DNA of 64,000 nt from Rothia sp. (in: high G+C Gram-positive bacteria) (GCA_030529845.1 JAUMWB010000003.1:248001-312000), one strand, 5' to 3'. Shown: positions 15,383 through 24,500, numbered from the stretch's first letter. Numbers and translations: made by a program. Notes: generated from the letters alone by a model not told the origin.

Positions 15383-17287
15383 GTGGCAGGCTTAATCAAA
15401 CGAGAAGACATTGACGAGGTACGCACCCGTACCGACATCCGCGAAATCATCGAAGGGTACGTGACCCTCAAATCCGCCGGTATCGGCTCTTTTAAGGGCC
15501 TGTGCCCTTTCCATGATGAGCGCACCCCGAGCTTCCACGTGCGACCCCAGATGGGCACCTACCACTGTTTCGGCTGCGGTGAATCGGGTGATGTGATCAG
15601 CTTCCTCATGGAAATGGACCACACCTCCTTCACCGAAACCGTCGAAAAACTCGCCGCCCGCATCGGCTACGAGCTTCATTATGAGCAAGGAAGCGGCATG
15701 AGCCGCGAAGAGGTAGGCCGCCGCCAACGCCTGCTCGATGCCCACAAAATCGCTGCTGAGTTCTTCCAAAAAAACCTCTACACCCCCGCCGCCGTCGAAG
15801 CCCAGAAGTTCTTAGGTGCCCGTGGCTTTGACCCGACTGCCACCCAAAAATTTGGGGTTGGCTTTGCCCCGCGCGGCTGGGACAACCTGCTCAAATACCT
15901 GATGAACAAGGGCTTCACCACCGAGGAGCTACGCGAGACCGGCATGTTCTCAGAAGGCCAGCGCGGCCTCTACGACCGCTTCCGCGGCCGCATCATCTGG
16001 CCCATTCGCAACATCACCGGCGAAACCATCGGCTTCGGCGCCCGCCGCCTCTTCGAAGACGACCAGGGCCCCAAATACCTCAACACCCCCGAAACCCCCC
16101 TCTATAAGAAATCACAGGTGCTCTACGGGCTAGATCTGGCCAAGCGCCCCATCGCCAAGAAGAAACAGATTGTGGTGGTCGAGGGCTACACCGACGTCAT
16201 GGCCGCCCAGCTAGCCGGAATCGACACCGCCGTAGCCACCTGCGGCACCGCCTTCGGTACCGACCACATCAAAATCGTCCGCCGCCTCATCTCCGACGAC
16301 GGCACCGGCGGCGAAGTTATCTTCACCTTCGACGGCGACGCCGCCGGCCAAAAAGCCGCCCTGGCTGCTTTCTCAGAAGACCAGAGGTTCGTCGCCCAAA
16401 CCTTCGTCGCCGTCGCCAAAGACGGCATGGACCCCTGCGACCTGCGCCTAGCCCGAGGGGACGCCGCCGTACGCTCCCTCATCGCCTCCCGGCGTCCGCT
16501 CTTCGAATTCGCCATCGACGCCACCCTCGCCAACTACGACCTGGGAACCCTCGAAGGGCGCGTGCGCGGCATGCGCGCCATCGCCCCCATCATCGCCGGA
16601 ATCAAGGACGCCGCCCTGCGCCCCGCCTACGTACGGCAAGTATCCGGGCAGTTAGGGCTCGACGCAACCGAAGTCCAACGAGCCGTGAGCGCTGCAGCTG
16701 CCAATCCGCAGGCGTCCGCCAGCCAAAGGGCAGAGGCTGCAGAAGCCGAACGAGCCGCCCGAACCGTCGCCGAAGAAGCCCCAACTCCCGCAGAAGACCC
16801 CTACGACCTACCCGACCTGCGTGACCCCGCAGCTCGAACTGAGCGCGAAGCCCTCGAAATCGTGCTGCAATACCCCCAATACCTCTCCCTCGAACAGTGG
16901 CAGGAACTCGCCACCGTACACTACCGCTACCGAGCCCACAGTGGCATCGCCCAGGGCATCATTGGAGCCGCCTCCACCATCGCCCCCGAACCCGGCGCAA
17001 CCTGGGTCAATACCGTGCGAGCTCACGCACCCGAGCCCGTCCACCCCCTTATCGCAGAACTTACCGTCGCCCCCATCCCAGCCCGCACCGACGACCAACT
17101 GGTGCGCTACTCACAAGACATCCTCAACCGACTCTTCGAACAAGAAATCACCCGACAAAAATCAGACCTACTCATGCAGCTCCAACGCCTCTCACCCCAG
17201 AGCGACGCCCAAGCCTACCGAGAAATTCAACAGCAACTCCTCACCCTCGAACTCCGCCGCCGCAGCAAAATGCAAGGCCAAGACTAG
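15383..17287 (+). CDS. dnaG: DNA primase
   Basis: A 634-aa primase that makes RNA primers at the fork. The zinc domain has Cys41, His44, Cys62 and Cys65 in LCPFHDERTPSFH and YHCFGCGESGD. The RNAP core domain follows (GFAPRGWDNLLKYL); the TOPRIM fold has VVVEGYTDVMA near residue 265 and FTFDGDAAGQKAA near 316. The C-terminal part from about 430 is Ala/Glu-rich, then helical, and would bind DnaB. The GTG at 15383 gives the usual N-terminus AGLIKREDIDEVRTRTDI. It is 42 bp after dgt and has no terminator before tRNA-Asn. Confidence 0.97.
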   Translation: MAGLIKREDIDEVRTRTDIREIIEGYVTLKSAGIGSFKGLCPFHDERTPSFHVRPQMGTYHCFGCGESGDVISFLMEMDHTSFTETVEKLAARIGYELHYEQGSGMSREEVGRRQRLLDAHKIAAEFFQKNLYTPAAVEAQKFLGARGFDPTATQKFGVGFAPRGWDNLLKYLMNKGFTTEELRETGMFSEGQRGLYDRFRGRIIWPIRNITGETIGFGARRLFEDDQGPKYLNTPETPLYKKSQVLYGLDLAKRPIAKKKQIVVVEGYTDVMAAQLAGIDTAVATCGTAFGTDHIKIVRRLISDDGTGGEVIFTFDGDAAGQKAALAAFSEDQRFVAQTFVAVAKDGMDPCDLRLARGDAAVRSLIASRRPLFEFAIDATLANYDLGTLEGRVRGMRAIAPIIAGIKDAALRPAYVRQVSGQLGLDATEVQRAVSAAAANPQASASQRAEAAEAERAARTVAEEAPTPAEDPYDLPDLRDPAARTEREALEIVLQYPQYLSLEQWQELATVHYRYRAHSGIAQGIIGAASTIAPEPGATWVNTVRAHAPEPVHPLIAELTVAPIPARTDDQLVRYSQDILNRLFEQEITRQKSDLLMQLQRLSPQSDAQAYREIQQQLLTLELRRRSKMQGQD

Positions 17288-17383
17288 TGTGTGATTGAGG
17301 TAACTCATTCTCGATTTGCACGCGGCAAAAACTCTGTGTAGAGTTATTACTCGTTGCAGCGATGGAAACAAAGCAAACAACAT

Positions 17384-17456
17384 TCCCCCGTAGCTCAATT
17401 GGCAGAGCATTCGACTGTTAATCGAAGGGTTACTGGTTCGAGTCCAGTCGGGGGAG
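17384..17456 (+). tRNA. tRNA-Asn (GTT)
   Basis: A 73-nt cloverleaf with acceptor stem TCCCCCG/CGGGGGA and discriminator G. The D-arm is AGCTCAATTGGCAGAGC, the anticodon GTT is at 17417-17419, and the T-loop has GGTTCGAGTCC. CCA is not encoded. Its last bases are repeated at 17641-17652. Confidence 0.96.
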
Positions 17457-17467
17457 CAAATAAAAAA

Positions 17468-17492
17468 CCCGGTCTTATGGCCGGGCTTTTTT
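17468..17492 (+). terminator. Terminator after tRNA-Asn
   Basis: A 7-bp stem CCCGGTC/GGCCGGG with loop TTAT is followed by TTTTTT, 11 bp after the tRNA end. Confidence 0.88.
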
Positions 17493-17683
17493 GTTCCCAG
17501 TAACCATTTCGCGCTCTCTTGCGTGCTCGCGCGCTCGCACCCGAGCGCTCCATCTGGTTCGAGTCGATGAGGGGCTCGCGCGCTCGCACCCCTGCTATTC
17601 GCCAGCTCTTGCGTCACCGCGCGCGGTGACCCACTGGCTCGTCGGGGGAGCACAATAAAGACCTGGCTTTGGCTAGGTCTTTT
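17493..17683. other. Repeat-rich region with tRNA-Asn 3'-end duplicate
   Basis: No gene here. The 18-bp direct repeat GCTCGCGCGCTCGCACCC occurs at 17525-17542 and 17574-17591. A CTGGTTCGAGTC piece near 17554 resembles a tRNA T-arm. A perfect 18-bp palindrome, GTCACCGCG/CGCGGTGAC, is at 17613-17630. GTCGGGGGAGCA at 17641-17652 exactly repeats the end of tRNA-Asn plus 2 nt and is followed by a second terminator-like hairpin (17659-17683). It looks like the remnant of a tRNA duplication or of an att-like insertion scar. Confidence 0.55.
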
Positions 17684-17832
17684 GCTTTAACCGGCAACCC
17701 CTCATCTCGCCTCTATCGATAAACGCGCCACATTCCAGGGCGCAGTCGCCACAAGCCCTTAAAAGCCGGTAAACTTACTATTTGGTACACGTAATACGCA
17801 AGCACGCTTATCGACACATAGAGAGGTGGCAC

Positions 17833-18702
17833 ATGACCACTCCCAACGACCTGAACGGCTCACGCCGAGCCCAGGGTCTGCGCGCCGGCTTCAACAACAT
17901 CAAAGCTAGCGTTACGAACGTGGCTGACGCAGGCAAGGTGCTCACCAACCTGGCCCCTAAGCAGCTCAAAGACGAAATCCAGATCGCCAAGATTGAGGTC
18001 AAGGAGAAGGGCATCGCCCTGGGTAAGGGCGCCGCTGTCGCAGCAGTAGCCCTGGTCTTTGCCCTCTTCATGGCAATCGCCCTGGTTATCCTGGCCTACG
18101 TTGGCCTGGCAGCTATCATGCCCAACTGGGCTGCAGCCCTGGTGCTGTTCGTCCTCTTCTTGCTCCTGGCCGCTATCGCTGGCTTCGTGGGCTTCAAGAT
18201 GATTAAGGCCCAGCTACCCTTCAAGCCTGAATCAGCCATTTTCGGTCTGCTCTACGACCTTGGCGTGCTCAAGGAAGGCTCCGCCATGACCGCAAAGCGT
18301 CTCAAGCGCGAGCAGGCTGAAAAGGCCGAAGCCAAGAAGACTGAGCAGAAGACCGACGAGAAGAAGGACGGCGGCGAGCAGCAGACCCCCGCTACCCCTG
18401 CCCCCAGCAAGGAACAGCTCCTACAGCGCACCAAGCAGCGCCGCGAGCACCTCAAGACCCTGCGCGACGACATCGAGACCTACTCACGTGATGTACAGGC
18501 TGGTGCCCAGGGCCTGGTGCAGAATGCCAAGACCTCCGCAAAGAACGCTCCTGCTACCGCCGTTGACGGCGGTAAGAAGTTGGCCGCAAACGCCTCGAAC
18601 CCCGAGACCCTGCAGGCCCACTGGAAGTCCTTCGCAACCCTGGCAGCTTCCCTCGGAGCTTTCTTCGTCTTCCTCGGCAAGCTCATTAGCCGCCGCAAGT
18701 AA
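17833..18702 (+). CDS. Phage-holin-family (DUF1469-like) membrane protein
   Basis: A 289-aa membrane protein. Two adjacent hydrophobic helices at about residues 67-92 and 99-122 match the Phage_holin_3_6/DUF1469 family of actinobacterial proteins, which are not phage genes. A charged Lys/Glu/Gln-rich stretch follows (about 155-205), then a helical region and a last hydrophobic segment at about 264-283 before RRK. The ATG at 17833 has GAGGTGG upstream. The start of this family often lies near cell-envelope genes; the role is unknown. A terminator follows. Confidence 0.72.
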   Translation: MTTPNDLNGSRRAQGLRAGFNNIKASVTNVADAGKVLTNLAPKQLKDEIQIAKIEVKEKGIALGKGAAVAAVALVFALFMAIALVILAYVGLAAIMPNWAAALVLFVLFLLLAAIAGFVGFKMIKAQLPFKPESAIFGLLYDLGVLKEGSAMTAKRLKREQAEKAEAKKTEQKTDEKKDGGEQQTPATPAPSKEQLLQRTKQRREHLKTLRDDIETYSRDVQAGAQGLVQNAKTSAKNAPATAVDGGKKLAANASNPETLQAHWKSFATLAASLGAFFVFLGKLISRRK

Positions 18703-18749
18703 GACTCGCCCTGCCTCGGAAGAGGCGGCATAGGCGTCCTTGCGCTCAC

Positions 18750-18785
18750 GCCCGCCCTGGCACCACTTGCCGGGGCGGGCTTTTT
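18750..18785 (+). terminator. Rho-independent terminator
   Basis: Stem GCCCGCCC/GGGCGGGC extended by partial TGGCA/TGCCG pairing, followed by TTTTT. It ends the holin-like gene. Confidence 0.9.
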
Positions 18786-18909
18786 GCTGCCCAGAGAAAG
18801 AGCGGACGCCCGGGGCAGGCGAACTCCGCTATGCGGCTGATGCGCGGGCCCCAAAAACCCGGTAAGGTCAGTGGGGTACCGAACGAAGAGACCTCGAAAG
18901 GGCCCCTGC

Positions 18910-20124
18910 ATGGCTGATAAGCCTCTGACCGTCCTCATTGGCGCCGACACCTACCCGCCCGACATCAACGGGGCCGCTCAGTTCTCATCCCGTCTCGCTC
19001 ACGCTCTGGCCGAACGCGGCCACACCGTACATGTGATGGCACCTAAGCAGGAAAAAGGCGTCACCAGCCGTCACACGGTCGACGGCATCGTTGAGCACCG
19101 CCTGCGCTCGCACAAGGTAATTACCCACCCCTACATGCGTCTGAACTTCCCCTGGGAAATTTACGCCGAGGCAGACCGCCTGGTGCAAGAGATTCAGCCC
19201 GATGTGATTCATCTTCAGTGCCACTACATCATTGGCCGAGTTTTAGCTCGTGTAGGTGCTAAACGCGGTGTGCGGGTGATCGCGACCAACCATGTGATGC
19301 CCGAAAACATTACCCCTTTCTTACCGTTCGGTAAGGCTGGTAATGAGCTGGTGGTTAAGGCTTCGTGGGTTGATATGCGCCGGGTGCTCAACCGGGCTGC
19401 TGTGGTGACTACTCCCACCCAAATTGGTGCCGATGCTATGGAAAGCGCCGGTAAGTTCCGCCGCCCGGTGATGCCGGTGTCTAACGGTATTCAAAGCTCC
19501 GATTACGAACTTGCCCTGGGCGAAGTGGTCGAGAAAGCTGCTGACGAGTTGAGCATTTTCTTTGCTGGGCGCCTGGCCGTAGAGAAGAATATCGATGTGC
19601 TCATTGAGGGTTTTTCGCTTCTTCCTGCTGAGCTAAGGCAGAAGACTGTGCTTGAGATTGCTGGCACCGGCGAGATTCTTTCTGATTTGCAGGCCAAGGC
19701 CGCAGAATGCGGTGTGGCTGACCGAGTGCGTTTCTTGGGGTACGTCTCTGACGAGGAACTTCGCGCGGGCTACCTGCGTGCCGACGTGTTCTGCCAGCCC
19801 GGTACGGCTGAGCTTCAGTCACTCGTGACCCTAGAGGCTATGAGTGCCTCAAAGCCGGTGGTGTTAGCTAACGCCCTGGCTCTGCCTCACCTGGTGGATC
19901 CGGGAAACAACGGTTACCTTTTTACACCGGGTGATACCGTTGAGCTGGCTGCTCGGCTAGCTGATATCTTGAGCTTGCCCGCTGAAGAGCGCAAGGCCAT
20001 GGGGGAGTGCTCCCACCAAATGGTAGCCCGCCATGCCGCTGAGAAAACCTGGGAGACTTTCGAATCCCTCTACCGCTCCAATGAGCTCTACGACCAATTC
20101 TTAGCTCAAGGCCAGACTAGCTAG
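18910..20124 (+). CDS. Glycosyltransferase family 4
   Basis: A GT-B fold, GT4-family glycosyltransferase of 404 aa, cytoplasmic or membrane-associated. The N-terminal domain begins with LIGADTYPPDINGAAQFSSR, typical of GT4 enzymes that build mannosyl or glucosyl lipids and glycans. The C-terminal nucleotide-sugar domain has FFAGRLAVEKNIDVLIEGF, RFLGYVSDEEL and the E-x7-E motif region ELQSLVTLEAMSASKPVV. The acceptor is unknown; phosphatidylinositol mannosides, glycolipids or wall glycans are possible. AAAGGG lies 7 nt before the ATG at 18910. A CAT-anticodon tRNA follows about 100 bp downstream. Confidence 0.87.
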   Translation: MADKPLTVLIGADTYPPDINGAAQFSSRLAHALAERGHTVHVMAPKQEKGVTSRHTVDGIVEHRLRSHKVITHPYMRLNFPWEIYAEADRLVQEIQPDVIHLQCHYIIGRVLARVGAKRGVRVIATNHVMPENITPFLPFGKAGNELVVKASWVDMRRVLNRAAVVTTPTQIGADAMESAGKFRRPVMPVSNGIQSSDYELALGEVVEKAADELSIFFAGRLAVEKNIDVLIEGFSLLPAELRQKTVLEIAGTGEILSDLQAKAAECGVADRVRFLGYVSDEELRAGYLRADVFCQPGTAELQSLVTLEAMSASKPVVLANALALPHLVDPGNNGYLFTPGDTVELAARLADILSLPAEERKAMGECSHQMVARHAAEKTWETFESLYRSNELYDQFLAQGQTS

Positions 20125-20221
20125 GTTCTGCCTCTCTTGCACGGACGATCGGGGTTTGGTTTCATCTGCCCTTTTGGGTATTCTTAGAGACAGTGTCACG
20201 TTCACTTGAATCTGGCGCTGT

Positions 20222-20295
20222 GGGGCCTTAGCTCAGCTGGTCAGAGCAGGGGACTCATAATCCCTTGGTCGCGGGTTCAAGCCCCGCAGGCCCTA
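20222..20295 (+). tRNA. tRNA with CAT anticodon (Ile2 or elongator Met)
   Basis: A 74-nt cloverleaf with acceptor GGGGCCT/AGGCCCT (one G-T), anticodon CAT at 20256-20258 and T-loop GGTTCAAGCCC. It is not the initiator: the acceptor top pair and the anticodon stem differ. The stretch GACTCATAATC and CTTGGTCGC closely resemble E. coli ileX, so a lysidine-modified tRNA-Ile2 is as likely as elongator Met. Confidence 0.85.
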
Positions 20296-20304
20296 CAGAA
20301 CAAG

Positions 20305-20340
20305 CCCTTCCTTTCTTTTGACAGAAAGGAAGGGTTTTTT
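20305..20340 (+). terminator. Terminator after CAT tRNA
   Basis: A perfect 12-bp stem CCCTTCCTTTCT/AGAAAGGAAGGG with a 6-nt loop and TTTTTT. Confidence 0.93.
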
Positions 20341-20543
20341 GTTACCCTGCTCGGAGCTGTCATCTCCTTCTAGAGCTGAGCTGGGGCGTCCTGCTACCCT
20401 CCCCATTCCAGGGTGTGGGCGACACGCCCCGTTCACCGGCTATTCTCACGCAGTTCTCGCGCTCTTACCGGCCGGGTGCTACATTTGCTGAGGAAAGTTT
20501 TCACTTTCTATCACTCGCATCCCACCTAACATCAGAGGAAACT

Positions 20544-21554
20544 ATGTCTTTTTCCCTCAAACGCGCCACTGCGCCCGTCCTTGTTACCGGTCTATTGGCT
20601 AGCTCCCTGCTCGTTGCTGGTACTACCAGCGCTCAGGCAACCACAAGCACCACCCAGTTCGCGACCTACACCTCAGAAGCTGGTGTGAGCTCCAACTACC
20701 ACGTCTACGCAGAGAACATCGACTGGGACCAGCCCGTAGGCGTTGTCTTCTACCTTGACGGGGACTACTGGTTCACCAACCAGTCCAAGGTTCATTCACC
20801 CAATAACTCACAGTTGCTCGGTATGGCCGAGGTAGCGAATGAGCGCAACATAATTTTCGTGCCAGTTATCTCGCCCGACAAGGACGCAAGCGGTAACGGC
20901 ATCACCTGGTGGCAGTCCATGGACGCTAACGGCGACTGGTTCCGCTCTTTTGCTAGCTCCTTCATCGCTGAAGCAGGCCTGGATTCCTCAAATGTCTGGA
21001 CCATCGGTCACTCCGGCGGCGCTGAAATCACCGGCTTCGAGCTGCTGGCTGACAGCCAGGACGCCTGGCGCACAGGCGGCGGCTCCGTGATGGTCGGTGG
21101 CGGTAACAGCAACGGCATGCAGACCCTGCCCTCAGAAACCGCCCAGGACTTCTCCTTGCAGTGGTACATCGGTTCTGAGGACGGCGTGGGCGCAACCTGG
21201 CCGATTGCCTGGTCAGCCTACGGGGCAGCAGAAAACGGCTACAACGTCTACGCAGCTGCCGGTTTCAACAAGGTAGACTTCACCGTGCTGCCTGGCATCC
21301 AACACCACAACTACGACTTCCCTGTGATTCTGGAAGAGGCTCTCGACAAGGTTGAACCCAAGCTTATCGGCGGTATTGGCGCCTACTACTACGCCCAGGG
21401 TGCTGCTGATGCCTTTGGCGAGCCGGTAGCTAATGAATACAGCATTGAAGGTGGTGCCCAGCAGCTCTTCCGCTCCGAAGACGGTACCGAGACCCTGCTG
21501 GTTTGGTCAGCTGAGACCGGTATTGTTACTCCGGTAGCGTACGAGCGCTCATAG
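20544..21554 (+). CDS. Secreted esterase-like hydrolase with LGFP repeat
   Basis: A 336-aa exported protein. Signal peptide of about 32 residues (KR, hydrophobic core, AQA-type cleavage before TTSTT). The body is an alpha/beta hydrolase with a nucleophile elbow GHSGGAE near residue 156, and a candidate His in LPGIQHHNYDF. From about residue 272 an LGFP-like repeat follows: IGGIGAYYYAQGAADAFGEP, then GGAQQLF and LLVWSAETG. LGFP repeats tether proteins to actinobacterial envelopes. The LGFP segment closely matches that of the subtilase encoded 67 bp downstream. AGAGGA precedes the ATG at 20544. The substrate is unknown. Confidence 0.8.
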   Translation: MSFSLKRATAPVLVTGLLASSLLVAGTTSAQATTSTTQFATYTSEAGVSSNYHVYAENIDWDQPVGVVFYLDGDYWFTNQSKVHSPNNSQLLGMAEVANERNIIFVPVISPDKDASGNGITWWQSMDANGDWFRSFASSFIAEAGLDSSNVWTIGHSGGAEITGFELLADSQDAWRTGGGSVMVGGGNSNGMQTLPSETAQDFSLQWYIGSEDGVGATWPIAWSAYGAAENGYNVYAAAGFNKVDFTVLPGIQHHNYDFPVILEEALDKVEPKLIGGIGAYYYAQGAADAFGEPVANEYSIEGGAQQLFRSEDGTETLLVWSAETGIVTPVAYERS

Positions 21555-21621
21555 TGGAGCCCCTTAACTACTTCCTCATACCGTATGCTGTGTAGAAACA
21601 CACACATTTGAGGGAGTAGTT

Positions 21622-23934
21622 ATGGCCCGTTCGCCATTTTTGCAGTCCGTTGCAGGCACCTGTTCCCTGGTGCTTGTAGCGGGTTTTTTATTTGCGACCC
21701 AACCCACTGCGGCTCAGGCAGCCCCGCTTCAGGGCGCAGGTGGTGACACCGCAATCCAGGGGCAGGTCAGCGGTGGTCCGTCCGCTGGCTCTGCAGGTGA
21801 GATGACCACCCGCTACCAGCCGACCGCTGAGCCAGATACCGACCGTCTGGTGGTGAAATTTAAGGACGGGGTAGACGGCCAAGAACAGGCCCAGATTCTG
21901 AATGAGGTCGCTGACACCACTGCGGCCGTAGACACCGCAGAGGTCTCCCACGAGACAGTTGAGCAGGCTCAGGTCGTAGATCTTCAGCAGATGATTGACC
22001 CGGTCGAGCAGGCTCAGGTTGTTGACTTACTCGAAGCTCAACCAGATGTTGAATATGCTGAACCTGACCTCATCATCACAACCGGCCAGGCCGCTACTCC
22101 CCGTAACCCGCCTAACGACCCCTACTTTGCTAGCCACCAGTGGAATATGCGAGCTATCGACGCGCCCGGCGCCTGGCGATACGCTACCGGTGAGGGCATC
22201 ATCATCGGTATCGCTGATACCGGTCAGACCTGGCACCCTGAGCTAGCTGCAAAGACTTTGCCCGGCTACGACTTCGTCTCAGCTGATCAGAGCCGGGACG
22301 GCAACGGCTGGGACCCTAACCCCAATGACGAAGGGGATTGGGGCCCGCAGGTTCCCCGTTCTATGTGGCACGGAACCCACGTTGCCGGAATAGCTGCTGC
22401 TGCGACCGACAACGGGGCAGGGGTTGCCGGTGTTGCACCCAATGCCCGAATTCAGCACTCCCGCATTATGGGTGTTAACGGCCGGGCCTACACCTCTGAC
22501 CAGGCTGCCGGTATTGCCTGGAGTGCAGGTGTGCCCGTCCCCGGTGCTCCTGCCAACCCCACACCAGCTCACGTCGTTAACTACTCCGAAGGCTTCTACT
22601 CGGCAACCTGCCCCAGGGTCCTGCAGGACGCCATCAATGCAGCTCATGCACGGAACGTTCCTGTAGTTGCGGCGGCAGGTAACTTTGGTGCAAACGCAGT
22701 TGGTACCTCACCGGCTAACTGCCTGGGAGCTATCGTGGTTGGGGCAACCGCCAACGGCAATGTTATGACCGCTTATTCCAACTGGGGGCCCATGCTTGAT
22801 GTGCTGGCTCCCGGAGGTGCAGTCGGCTCCGATGTATGGTCAACCGTCAACACCGGTGCCTATACACAGGTTGGGCCCGGCTACGGTCCGCTCAACGGCA
22901 CCTCCATGGCTGCCCCTCATGTGAGCGGCATTATCGCCATGATGAAGGAGCGTAACCCCAATATTACGGTGGAGCAGATTCGCACCATTCTTAAGAACAC
23001 CGGCTCTAACGTCAACGGCTACCGGCTTGTTAACGCTCCTCGCGCAGTTGCAGCTGTCGCTGACACCCGGGGTTTCCCGCTGATTGGTGCTATTGGTGCC
23101 TACTACTACGCCCACGGAGCAGCCGGTACTTTTGGGGCACCCACAAGCGCTGAATTCCGTTTGCGTGATGGTGGTGTAGGCCAGACCTTCGCAAAGAACT
23201 ACACCATTTACTGGACCCCACGCACCGGGGCCTACCCTGTTTACTTCTCAGGTGGTATTGGTGCAAGGTACCGGGCTGGTGGTTATGAGAACGGGTATGG
23301 GTACCCGGTTTTTGCTGAGACTGCTATTGCCGGCGGAGCCATGCAGAAGTTTGCTCTTGCTGATGGGCGTCGGTTTGCTTTCTATTGGACTCCTGAGCAT
23401 CATCGTACCCATGTGGTGTGGGAGGCCGGCGGTATCGGTGGACGCTTTACGCGCGAGGGTGGTACTGGTACCTACGGTTTCCCCAGTGAGGACGAGAGTG
23501 CTTACGCATATGGGGCGCGTCAGACGTTCCGTCTTAGTGGGAAGGAGACTCGTTTCTACTGGTCGCCTACTACCGGAACGCGGACGATGAACGGCAAGGG
23601 TGCTATCTTTAGCCGCTGGGTAGGTTTGGGGCATGCTACTACTTTGGGCTTCCCGCTTACTGACGAACAGGGTATTCCTGGGGGAGCACAGCAGGTGTTT
23701 AGGGCGCAGAATGGTTGGGAGACTAGGTTGGTTTGGTCGCCGGCTACGGGTACTCGTAAGGTTGTTGCTAATGGTGCGCTTTATTGGTATTGGGTCAATA
23801 ATGGCTATACAAGTACCTTGGGGTTTCCTACAACTGATGAGACGGTGCAAGCTGATGGTAGTGTGACTTTGAAGTTTTCTAGCGGTGCTGAGCTGCGATG
23901 GACCGAGGACGGCGGGGTGCAGCGTATCCGCTAG
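21622..23934 (+). CDS. Secreted subtilisin-like protease with LGFP repeats
   Basis: A 770-aa S8 serine protease. Signal peptide of about 33 residues (ends TAAQA). The propeptide (about 60-155) contains a tandem duplication in which VEQAQVVDL occurs twice 15 residues apart. The catalytic triad is Asp199 (IADTGQ), His250 (WHGTHVAG) and Ser428 (NGTSMAAPHVSG); VAAAGNFG is the oxyanion region. From about residue 485 to the end are around five LGFP repeats, each ending in F-x-WTP or W-SP-like strands, for envelope attachment. From about 23250 codon choice shifts to G- and T-ending, unlike the protease half. GAGGGAG precedes the ATG. Its stop overlaps that of the M23 gene. Confidence 0.93.
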   Translation: MARSPFLQSVAGTCSLVLVAGFLFATQPTAAQAAPLQGAGGDTAIQGQVSGGPSAGSAGEMTTRYQPTAEPDTDRLVVKFKDGVDGQEQAQILNEVADTTAAVDTAEVSHETVEQAQVVDLQQMIDPVEQAQVVDLLEAQPDVEYAEPDLIITTGQAATPRNPPNDPYFASHQWNMRAIDAPGAWRYATGEGIIIGIADTGQTWHPELAAKTLPGYDFVSADQSRDGNGWDPNPNDEGDWGPQVPRSMWHGTHVAGIAAAATDNGAGVAGVAPNARIQHSRIMGVNGRAYTSDQAAGIAWSAGVPVPGAPANPTPAHVVNYSEGFYSATCPRVLQDAINAAHARNVPVVAAAGNFGANAVGTSPANCLGAIVVGATANGNVMTAYSNWGPMLDVLAPGGAVGSDVWSTVNTGAYTQVGPGYGPLNGTSMAAPHVSGIIAMMKERNPNITVEQIRTILKNTGSNVNGYRLVNAPRAVAAVADTRGFPLIGAIGAYYYAHGAAGTFGAPTSAEFRLRDGGVGQTFAKNYTIYWTPRTGAYPVYFSGGIGARYRAGGYENGYGYPVFAETAIAGGAMQKFALADGRRFAFYWTPEHHRTHVVWEAGGIGGRFTREGGTGTYGFPSEDESAYAYGARQTFRLSGKETRFYWSPTTGTRTMNGKGAIFSRWVGLGHATTLGFPLTDEQGIPGGAQQVFRAQNGWETRLVWSPATGTRKVVANGALYWYWVNNGYTSTLGFPTTDETVQADGSVTLKFSSGAELRWTEDGGVQRIR

Positions 23935-24500
23935 GCCGCAAAATCATCGCCGATAGGTAGTAACACGCTAGGGCCTTCAAGCCCTAGAAGCAGCAGGGGG
24001 TTCGTGTAATCGAGCCCCCTGCGCGCTGTTTCAGAGCCAGGAGCTGGTTCTCGCACTCCCCAGTGCAGACAAAAGTTGGGGGTACAGTGCTGAATATTTG
24101 AGTCCAGTCGTGCGATGACGTCCCCCGCCTGCACGCGGGTGCCCACGGGGAGCGGCTCGCTCACCGGCTCAAAGGACGACCGCCGCCCGTCCGGGTGCTC
24201 AAGGGTGAGCACCTGCCGGTCCACCACGGCGCCGGCAAAAACCACCTTACCCTCATAAGGAGCAAGGACGCTCCCGCCTGGCCCCAGCGCCAGGTCAACC
24301 CCGCGGTGCCCGGAAGACCAACGGGCGGCGGGTTTCTCAAAGCCGCGCAGCACCTCAAGCTGGCCCTCCACCGGAGCTTGCCAGGGCGGCGTCAGCCCCT
24401 CAACAGCAGCAGGCGCCACAGCACCCACCAAGAACAGGGCGCACAAGCAGACCCTCAGCACCCTCATACAAGCTCTTAAGGGCAATCCAAGAGCAGACAT
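23931..24500 (-). CDS. M23-family peptidase-like secreted protein
   Basis: A 189-aa exported protein with an N-terminal hydrophobic signal or anchor (about residues 12-33). The M23/LytM zinc site is partly visible: His65 and Asp69 in GHRGVDL, then His146 in FCLHWGVR, where the first His of the usual HxH is Cys144. CLHWG is common in actinobacterial members, so activity cannot be judged. It would act on peptidoglycan or regulate a wall hydrolase. The ATG at 24500 has GGGAGG 8 nt upstream. It is convergent with the subtilase (stops overlap at CTAG) and divergent from rpsB, as often seen in actinobacteria. Confidence 0.85.
   Translation of the reverse strand: MSALGLPLRACMRVLRVCLCALFLVGAVAPAAVEGLTPPWQAPVEGQLEVLRGFEKPAARWSSGHRGVDLALGPGGSVLAPYEGKVVFAGAVVDRQVLTLEHPDGRRSSFEPVSEPLPVGTRVQAGDVIARLDSNIQHCTPNFCLHWGVREPAPGSETARRGLDYTNPLLLLGLEGPSVLLPIGDDFAA

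Noticed and set aside
17833-18702. Holin-family protein as a sign of a prophage
   Set aside because: The family is widespread in actinobacterial chromosomes, and no other phage genes are nearby.
20222-20295. Initiator tRNA-fMet
   Set aside because: The anticodon stem lacks the three consecutive G-C pairs of initiators, and the sequence resembles tRNA-Ile2 or elongator Met.
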